Positions 12,695-17,401 of a stretch of DNA of 17,401 nucleotides are shown in pieces. Under the pieces are notes generated by a model, which saw only the letters and a list, made by a program, of their open reading frames with translations, had not been told where the DNA came from and did not search any database. This DNA is from Flavobacterium psychrophilum (GTDB taxonomy: Bacteria > Bacteroidota > Bacteroidia > Flavobacteriales > Flavobacteriaceae). Position numbers and translations under genes: made by a program. Position 1 is the first letter of the stretch. Each line of letters starts with the position of its first letter. The stretch covers positions 16,430 through 33,830 of the forward strand of contig DZAU01000014.1 of assembly GCA_022729635.1 (NCBI GenBank). The letters are read 5' to 3'.

Positions 12695-13330
12695 ATGGAT
12701 ATAAAAATCGTGAAAGATGAACTACAAAATATCATTCAAGGAAAGAGCGGAACTAGCCAAAGAACTCTTATCCAAACAATTGCCAGTTACCTTAGAGCAA
12801 GCCAAAAGTCAAGCACTATGGCTAAAAACAATAAGTACTACAAACAAGAAGAAGCAAAGAAATTAGTTGAATATTGCAATGAAAATAGCCTGTGGGCTAA
12901 TGAAAAAGTAGATTTCGATTTATTCATATCAGAAGGTGCTGAACAAAAAGTGTTTATAAAAAATGATAAAACGGTATATAAACTAAACGACTCTATTTAC
13001 TATACTTCTTGGCAAGATTATTTCACTAATTTAGAACTAAACAATTATTTTTTTCCTGAAACCTCTTATACATTAATTGGTTTTTGTCTTATTGATGAAA
13101 TTCTTTTTGCTCTAGTGGAGCAGCCTTTTGTAAAAGCAAATCAACCAACAAATTTGGAACAAGTAAAAGAATTTATGACAAATAATGGATTTGTAAACAC
13201 TCGAAATCACGATTATTATAATGAAGATTTGGGTATTATTCTTGAAGACTTACATGATGAAAATGTTATAACTCAGGACGGAATTTTATATTTTATTGAT
13301 ACCGTCTTTTATATAAAAAATGAAAATTAG
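12695..13330 (+). CDS. Kinase-like protein, polyvalent-protein kinase type
   Basis: A 211-residue protein with the shape of a small atypical protein or antibiotic kinase domain. ISEGAEQKVFIK (78-89) resembles a nucleotide loop, VYK (94-96, K96) a candidate ATP-binding lysine, and LVEQPFVKA (140-148) a hinge. EDLHDENV (184-191) matches the D-L-H-x-x-N catalytic loop of APH-like kinases, and LYFIDTVFY (198-206, D202) stands where the metal-binding aspartate is expected. From memory this resembles the 'kinase in polyvalent proteins' family of phages and conjugative elements; no substrate is known to me. The N-terminal 60 residues are helical and basic. It lies 40 nt after hemC and overlaps the hemD start by 11 nt, so the two are probably translationally coupled. 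It is not a known heme enzyme. Confidence 0.65.
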   Translation: MDIKIVKDELQNIIQGKSGTSQRTLIQTIASYLRASQKSSTMAKNNKYYKQEEAKKLVEYCNENSLWANEKVDFDLFISEGAEQKVFIKNDKTVYKLNDSIYYTSWQDYFTNLELNNYFFPETSYTLIGFCLIDEILFALVEQPFVKANQPTNLEQVKEFMTNNGFVNTRNHDYYNEDLGIILEDLHDENVITQDGILYFIDTVFYIKNEN

Positions 13331-14024
13331 TATCAATATCCTTTCCACAAAAATACTTTTGAGCCATCAAAAGCAAGCCTTGTTGGATGCTGGTTTTTTA
13401 GTAACCGAAGCCAATTTCATTACTACTAAATATTTAGATTTCGAGTTTCTAACTCCCCCTTCGGGGGTTGGGAGGCTTATTTTTACCAGTCAAAATGCAG
13501 CTCAAAGCGTATTGTTACACCCAAAATGTTCAGCATTAAAATCCAAAAACGTGTTTTGTGTGGGTTTAAAAACTAAAGCATTGTTGGAAGAAAATGGTTT
13601 TAATGTTGAGGTTTACGTTGATTATGCTTCTGATTTGGCAGAAATTATCACTTTGATCTATTCCAATGAAAGTTACACTTTTTTCAGTGGTAATTTGCGA
13701 AAAGAAACTTTGCCAAAGGCCTTGAAAGCAGCCAAAGTCAACTTCAATGAGATTCAAGTGTATGAAACGACTTTGACGCCACAAAAAATAGCCACTGCAT
13801 TTGATGGAATCCTGTTTTTTAGTCCGTCAGCTGTCGAGAGTTATTTAGCAGCAAACAAAATAAAAAACGAAATTTGCTTTTGCATTGGCGAAACCACAGC
13901 AAGTTCATTAGAAACAATAACCAGAAATATAATAGTCGCAGACCAGCCATCGGTTGAAAATGTGATTGAGGATGTAATTAGCCCCCCAGCCCCCGAAGGG
14001 GGAGTTTGGACTTGGGGGAAATAG
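13320..14024 (+). CDS. hemD: Uroporphyrinogen-III synthase
   Basis: Closes hydroxymethylbilane to uroporphyrinogen III with inversion of ring D. This family is poorly conserved. Supporting segments are IFTSQNAAQSV (54-64), KNVFCVGLKTKALLE (76-90), FFSGNLRKETLP (121-132), ILFFSPSAVESYL (164-176) and CFCIGETTASSL (187-198). Position between hemC and hemE makes the call firm. Two palindrome copies lie inside the frame: residues 44-52 (LTPPSGVGR, copy e), just before the IFTSQNA motif, and residues 221-229 (SPPAPEGGV, copy f), near the C-terminus and in opposite orientation. The start overlaps the end of the kinase-like gene by 11 nt. The protein is 234 residues, near normal. Confidence 0.9.
   Translation: MKISINILSTKILLSHQKQALLDAGFLVTEANFITTKYLDFEFLTPPSGVGRLIFTSQNAAQSVLLHPKCSALKSKNVFCVGLKTKALLEENGFNVEVYVDYASDLAEIITLIYSNESYTFFSGNLRKETLPKALKAAKVNFNEIQVYETTLTPQKIATAFDGILFFSPSAVESYLAANKIKNEICFCIGETTASSLETITRNIIVADQPSVENVIEDVISPPAPEGGVWTWGK
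13452..13477 (+). repeat. GC-rich palindrome, copy e
   Basis: ACTCCCCCTTCGGGGG then TTGGGAGGCT, in the sense orientation of hemD, giving a TTCG-loop hairpin in its mRNA and the residues TPPSGVGRL. Confidence 0.88.
13980..14005 (-). repeat. GC-rich palindrome, copy f
   Basis: Reverse-orientation copy (AGCCCCCC, AG, CCCCCGAAGGGGG, AGT), 19 nt before the hemD stop. It encodes SPPAPEGGV. Together with copy e it flanks most of hemD with opposed elements. Confidence 0.88.
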
Positions 14025-14054
14025 AAAATTTATTATACTTGAAAATTAACAGAA

Positions 14055-15122
14055 ATGAACAATAACAATATTCAAATTCCCCCTTCGGGGGTTAGGGGGC
14101 TTAAGAACGACCTATTTTTAAAAGCATTAAAAGGAGAAACAGTAGAACGTCCACCAGTTTGGATGATGCGTCAAGCGGGAAGATATTTGCCTGAATTCAT
14201 CGCTTTGCGTGACAAATATGATTTTTTCACCCGTTGCGAAACACCAGAATTGGCTGCGGAAATAACGGTGCAACCTATTCGCAGAATTGGACCGGATGCA
14301 GCGATTTTGTTTTCGGATATTTTGGTTGTGCCAAGAGCGATGGGAATTCACGTAGAATTGAAAGACAATTTGGGGCCAATTATTCCCAATCCAATTCGCA
14401 CAATGGAACAAGTAAACCAAGTTTTTGTTCCAGACGTGAATGAAACTTTGGGTTATGTTTTTGATGCCGTGAAATTGACCAAAGAAATGTTGAACGATGA
14501 GGTGCCATTAATTGGTTTTGCGGGTTCGCCTTGGACGATTTTCTGTTATGCCGTAGAAGGAAAAGGTTCGAAAAGTTTTGATACTGCCAAAGGATTTTGT
14601 TTCTCAAACCCGGTTGCAGCACACACTTTATTGCAAAAAATCACCGATACGACCATTTTATATTTGAAAGAAAAAGTAAAATCAGGTTGCGATGCCATCC
14701 AGATTTTCGATTCTTGGGGCGGAATGCTTTCACCAGTAGATTATCAGGAATTCTCTTGGAAATACATCAACCAAATCGTGGATGCTTTGGCAGAAATTAC
14801 TCCTGTTATCGTTTTCGGAAAAGGATGTTGGTTTGCTTTGGGCGAAATGGGGAAAAGTAGAGCTTCTGCATTGGGAGTTGATTGGACTTGTACGCCACGA
14901 AATGCACGTTATTTATCTGGAGGAAACATCACTTTGCAAGGAAATTTTGATCCGTCAAGGTTGCTTTCACCAATTCCTGTTATCAAGAAAATGGTTCACG
15001 AAATGATTGACGAATTCGGAAAAGATAAATACATCGCCAATTTAGGTCACGGAATTTTACCCAATATTCCTGTAGATCACGCCAAAGCATTTATTGATGC
15101 GGTGAAGGAGTACGGAAAATAG
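14055..15122 (+). CDS. hemE: Uroporphyrinogen decarboxylase
   Basis: Decarboxylates the four acetates of uroporphyrinogen III to coproporphyrinogen III, without cofactor. Signatures are [16 protein letters not shown] (32-47, R39 and R43 binding substrate carboxylates), the catalytic aspartate in [13 protein letters not shown] (D88), [20 protein letters not shown] (154-173) and [11 protein letters not shown] near the C-terminus. At 355 residues it is slightly long, because residues 8-16 (IPPSGVRGL) come from palindrome copy g. The family's usual start, [10 protein letters not shown], begins right after it. The ATG now used lies upstream of the element, 30 nt after the hemD stop. Confidence 0.97.
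   Translation: MNNNNIQIPPSGVRGLKNDLFLKALKGETVERPPVWMMRQAGRYLPEFIALRDKYDFFTRCETPELAAEITVQPIRRIGPDAAILFSDILVVPRAMGIHVELKDNLGPIIPNPIRTMEQVNQVFVPDVNETLGYVFDAVKLTKEMLNDEVPLIGFAGSPWTIFCYAVEGKGSKSFDTAKGFCFSNPVAAHTLLQKITDTTILYLKEKVKSGCDAIQIFDSWGGMLSPVDYQEFSWKYINQIVDALAEITPVIVFGKGCWFALGEMGKSRASALGVDWTCTPRNARYLSGGNITLQGNFDPSRLLSPIPVIKKMVHEMIDEFGKDKYIANLGHGILPNIPVDHAKAFIDAVKEYGK
14076..14101 (+). repeat. GC-rich palindrome, copy g
   Basis: ATTCCCCCTTCGGGGG then TTAGGGGGCT, identical to copy d in hemH. It lies 21 nt after the hemE ATG, where its TTCG-loop hairpin would sit in the initiation region of that mRNA. It encodes IPPSGVRGL. Confidence 0.9.
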
Positions 15123-15153
15123 CAAAGTTTCCAATGCAAGGAGAGAAAACAAA

Positions 15154-16080
15154 ATGAAAAATAAATTTTACCAATACATACAAAATCTTCAAGACCAAAT
15201 CTGTAAAGGATTGGAAGCTTCAGATGGAGTAGCTAAATTCCGTGAGGATATTTGGGAACGTCCTGAAGGCGGTGGAGGACGAACCCGCGTGATTGAAAAC
15301 GGATCTGTTTTCGAAAAAGGCGGTGTCAATATTTCGGCAGTTAACGGAAAATTACCAGACAGTTTGCAAAAATTGTTCAACGTTGGTGAAGCCGATTTTT
15401 TTGCCTGCGGATTGAGTTTGGTTTTACATCCAAAAAATCCAATGGTACCAACGGTTCATGCAAATTGGCGCTATTTCGAAATGTATCCATACGGCGAGAA
15501 CTCCTCCCCTTCGGGGAGGCTGGGAGTGGCTTGGTTTGGCGGCGGACAAGATTTAACACCTTATTATTTGTTTGAGGAAGATGCAGCACATTTTCATCAA
15601 ACCTGTAAAACCGCTTGCGACAAACACAATCCAGAGTTTTATCCAAAATACAAAAAGCAATGTGATGATTATTTTTGGAACGCACATCGTAATGAAGCAC
15701 GAGGAATTGGTGGATTATTTTTCGATTATTGCAAAGCAAATGAAGATATGTCAATGGAAAATTGGTTTAACTTTGTAACCGAAGTTGGCAACAGTTTTCT
15801 AGAAGCTTATGTTCCAATTGTCGAAAAAAGAAAAAATATATTATATTCGGAAGCCAATAGAACTTGGCAAGAAATCCGTCGTGGTCGTTATGTCGAGTTC
15901 AATTTAGTTCACGACAAAGGCACGCTTTTTGGCTTAAAAACCAACGGCAGAATAGAAAGTATTTTGATGAGTTTACCGCCAAAAGTGCAGTGGGTTTACG
16001 ACCATCATCCTGAAAAAGGAAGCGAAGAAGAAAAATTAATAAAAGTATTAGAAAATCCAAAAAATTGGATTGCAGATTGA
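15154..16080 (+). CDS. hemF: Coproporphyrinogen III oxidase, oxygen-dependent
   Basis: Oxidatively decarboxylates coproporphyrinogen III to protoporphyrinogen IX using O2. Signatures are GGGGRTRVIENGSVFEKGGVN (39-59), PTVHANWRYFEM (99-110), WFGGGQDLTPYY (127-138), RGIGGLFFDY and RRGRYVEFNLVHDKGT. Length is 308 residues. Residues 116-124 (NSSPSGRLG) come from palindrome copy h, placed between WRYFE and WFGGGQDLTP, two conserved segments that are joined by a short loop in relatives. The end of the gene (codons for WIAD and the TGA stop) falls in heptamer array D. Use of HemF rather than only HemN suggests aerobic growth. Confidence 0.96.
   Translation: MKNKFYQYIQNLQDQICKGLEASDGVAKFREDIWERPEGGGGRTRVIENGSVFEKGGVNISAVNGKLPDSLQKLFNVGEADFFACGLSLVLHPKNPMVPTVHANWRYFEMYPYGENSSPSGRLGVAWFGGGQDLTPYYLFEEDAAHFHQTCKTACDKHNPEFYPKYKKQCDDYFWNAHRNEARGIGGLFFDYCKANEDMSMENWFNFVTEVGNSFLEAYVPIVEKRKNILYSEANRTWQEIRRGRYVEFNLVHDKGTLFGLKTNGRIESILMSLPPKVQWVYDHHPEKGSEEEKLIKVLENPKNWIAD
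15501..15531 (+). repeat. GC-rich palindrome, copy h (divergent)
   Basis: CTCCTCCCCTTCGGGGAGG then CTGGGAGTGGCT. The stem CCTCCCC/GGGGAGG keeps the TTCG loop but differs from the 26-nt copies, so it is a second subtype of the family. It is in frame inside hemF. Confidence 0.8.
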
Positions 16081-16099
16081 TGATTAACGATTTATGATT
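16068..16099 (+). repeat. GATTnnn heptamer array D
   Basis: GATT at 16068, 16075, 16082, 16089 and 16096, exactly seven bases apart, with spacers gca, gat, aac and tat. The first units encode the end of hemF (I-A-D) and contain its TGA stop. Confidence 0.72.
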
Positions 16100-16154
16100 T
16101 ACTTCGTCTGTTCGCTATTGCTCGAGCCAGATTCCTGTAATCGTCAATTTATTA

Positions 16155-16186
16155 AATCAAAAATCTACAATCGTTAATCTTAAATC
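16155..16186 (-). repeat. GATTnnn heptamer array E
   Basis: On the plus strand AATC recurs at 16155, 16162, 16169, 16176 and 16183; on the minus strand this is GATT every seven bases with spacers taa, aac, gta and ttt. It is opposite in orientation to array D, and GATTAACGATT (16082-16092) pairs perfectly with AATCGTTAATC (16169-16179). The array ends ten bases before the hemB ATG. Confidence 0.72.
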
Positions 16187-16195
16187 ATATATCAA

Positions 16196-17188
16196 ATGTT
16201 CCCACTACAAAGAAATCGCCGATTAAGAACCAACGAATCCATTCGCAGTTTAGTTCGTGAAACGGCATTAAGTCCAACCGATTTTATGCTTCCGATGTTC
16301 GTTGCTGAAGGGAAGGACGTGAAAATCGCCATTCCATCGATGCCGGGAATCTACCGTCATTCCTTGGATAACACCATCAAAGAAGTTAAAGAAGCTTGGG
16401 ATTTGGGCATCAAAGCTGTCAATATTTACGTAAAAGTAAGCGAAAGTTTGAAAGATAATTTAGGTGTCGAAGCCTGGAACAAAGATGGATTGATGCAACA
16501 AACCATTCGCGCCATCAAAGACGCTGTTCCAGAAATGATTGTGATGCCTGATGTGGCTCTCGATCCTTATTCAATTTACGGTCACGATGGAATTATTAAA
16601 GGCGGACAAATCATAAATGATGCCACTATAGAAGCTTTAACGTTAATGAGTTTGAGTCACGCCGAAGCTGGTGCTGATTTTGTTGCGCCAAGTGACATGA
16701 TGGACGGTCGCGTGCTTGCCATTCGCAAAGCTTTGGAAGAAAACGGTCATCACAATGTGGGAATTATGAGTTACAGTGCCAAATATGCTTCGGCATTTTA
16801 TGGCCCATTTCGTGATGCTTTAGACAGTGCTCCAGTTGATATGCAGAATGTTCCAAAGGATAAAAAAACCTACCAAATGGATTATGCCAATCGCATCGAA
16901 GCGATTCGTGAAACATTAGACGATGTTGCCGAAGGCGCCGATATTGTGATGGTAAAACCCGGAATGGCCTACCTTGACATTGTTCGCGAAGTAAAAAATG
17001 CCGTTCACGTTCCATTAGCTGTTTACCAAGTTTCTGGTGAATACGCAATGGTCAAAGCCGCTGCCGAAAGAGGTTGGCTCGATCACGACAAAATTATGAT
17101 TGAACAATTAATGTGCATCAAAAGAGCTGGAGCCAATGTTATTTCGACTTATTTTGCCAAAGAAGCTGCAAAACTTTTAAACAAATAA
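16196..17188 (+). CDS. hemB: Porphobilinogen synthase (5-aminolevulinate dehydratase)
   Basis: Condenses two 5-aminolevulinates to porphobilinogen. The two active-site lysines are K196 in MSYSAKYASAFYGPFRDALDSAP and K254 in IVMVKPGMAYLDIV. The metal loop reads DVALDPYSIYGHDG (119-132), with aspartates (D119, D123, D131) where zinc-dependent enzymes have cysteines. This places it in the Zn-independent, Mg/K-using group. Other signatures are LPMFVAEG (32-39), SDMMDGR (166-172) and the C-terminal GANVISTYFAKE. Length is 330 residues, normal. It is last in the hem operon, after a 115-nt repeat-rich gap that includes array E just before its ATG. No hairpin terminator is evident downstream. Confidence 0.97.
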   Translation: MFPLQRNRRLRTNESIRSLVRETALSPTDFMLPMFVAEGKDVKIAIPSMPGIYRHSLDNTIKEVKEAWDLGIKAVNIYVKVSESLKDNLGVEAWNKDGLMQQTIRAIKDAVPEMIVMPDVALDPYSIYGHDGIIKGGQIINDATIEALTLMSLSHAEAGADFVAPSDMMDGRVLAIRKALEENGHHNVGIMSYSAKYASAFYGPFRDALDSAPVDMQNVPKDKKTYQMDYANRIEAIRETLDDVAEGADIVMVKPGMAYLDIVREVKNAVHVPLAVYQVSGEYAMVKAAAERGWLDHDKIMIEQLMCIKRAGANVISTYFAKEAAKLLNK

Positions 17189-17272
17189 AAATAAAAACAC
17201 ATTAAATTAATGCTTAAATTAGCAAATAAATTTTTACTTAGATTAAATCTATAAATTTTAATAAATAAAAAC

Positions 17273-17401
17273 ATGAAAAAATCAGTATTAGTATCGTTAG
17301 TATTAACAGGAATGTTAACAATCGTTTCTTGTAAAAAAGAAAATGAAGAATCTTTTGGTAAACAGGAAGCAACAATCGAAGCAACAACGGAAACACCAAC
17401 A
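17273..17401 (+). CDS. Lipoprotein, N-terminal fragment
   Basis: The first 43 codons of a gene that runs off the right edge. The start MKKSVLVSLVLTGML is a lipoprotein signal peptide ending in a lipobox-like TIVSC (Cys at residue 20). KKENEESFGKQEA follows; a lysine and acidic run right after the cysteine is reminiscent of the Bacteroidota lipoprotein surface-export signal. The mature part becomes Thr/Glu/Ala-rich. In related genomes a c-type cytochrome lipoprotein is possible next to hemB, but no heme-binding CXXCH is visible in the fragment, so no function is assigned. The gap before it (17189-17272) is AT-rich and contains the 13-nt palindrome TAGATTAAATCTA (17239-17251), but no exact TAnnTTTG box. 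Confidence 0.75.
   Translation, partial: MKKSVLVSLVLTGMLTIVSCKKENEESFGKQEATIEATTETPT

Noticed and set aside
15377..15754. 125-codon frame antisense to hemF
   Set aside because: Shadow of hemF; residue make-up is typical of a reverse frame, with no motif.
17189..17272. Terminator after hemB
   Set aside because: Only AT-rich sequence and the small palindrome TAGATTAAATCTA; no stem strong enough with a T-tail.

Overview
The window looks like a chromosomal segment of a Flavobacterium or close relative (Bacteroidota, Flavobacteriia). The DNA is AT-rich. Several genes are preceded by the Bacteroidota -7 promoter element TAnnTTTG and none depends on a Shine-Dalgarno sequence. The rnpA to S41-peptidase pairing, the lipid genes and the clustered protoporphyrin genes also fit that group. 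No tRNA, rRNA, CRISPR array, transposase or phage structural gene was seen.

Layout. At the left edge, on the minus strand, are rnpA and the first 31 codons of an S41 C-terminal processing protease. Divergent from them are two tandem 244-residue 1-acylglycerol-3-phosphate acyltransferases, separated by a 180-bp nested inverted repeat that resembles a MITE. A diiron acyl-ACP desaturase and an HD-domain hydrolase follow. From about 4.5 to 10.1 kb all genes are on the minus strand. In transcription order they are an AraC-family regulator, hemH, a hemJ-type protoporphyrinogen oxidase, an NtrY-like orphan histidine kinase, an enoyl-CoA hydratase and an unknown 143-residue protein. From 10.3 kb, divergent from the AraC gene, runs hemA-hemC-(kinase-like gene)-hemD-hemE-hemF-hemB. 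The right edge holds the start of a lipoprotein gene.

Function. The hem genes cover nearly all of the C5 route to protoheme: glutamyl-tRNA reductase, porphobilinogen synthase, deaminase, uroporphyrinogen-III synthase and decarboxylase, O2-dependent coproporphyrinogen oxidase, HemJ and ferrochelatase. Only hemL (glutamate-1-semialdehyde aminotransferase) is not here. The AraC-family regulator between the two hem arms is a natural candidate for their control.

Most unusual features. (1) A 26-30 nt GC-rich palindrome with a TTCG loop occurs eight times. Seven copies lie inside or overlap coding sequence, including hemH, hemJ, hemD (twice), hemE and hemF, where they add in-frame peptides such as PPSGV or SPLTPEGG. 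The eighth abuts the histidine kinase start codon. (2) A small kinase-like protein resembling the kinase domain of mobile-element 'polyvalent' proteins sits inside the hem operon, overlapping the hemD start. (3) Arrays of a seven-base unit GATTnnn lie at gene borders and run through two stop codons. (4) hemC is preceded by a four-codon mini-ORF that duplicates its own first four codons.
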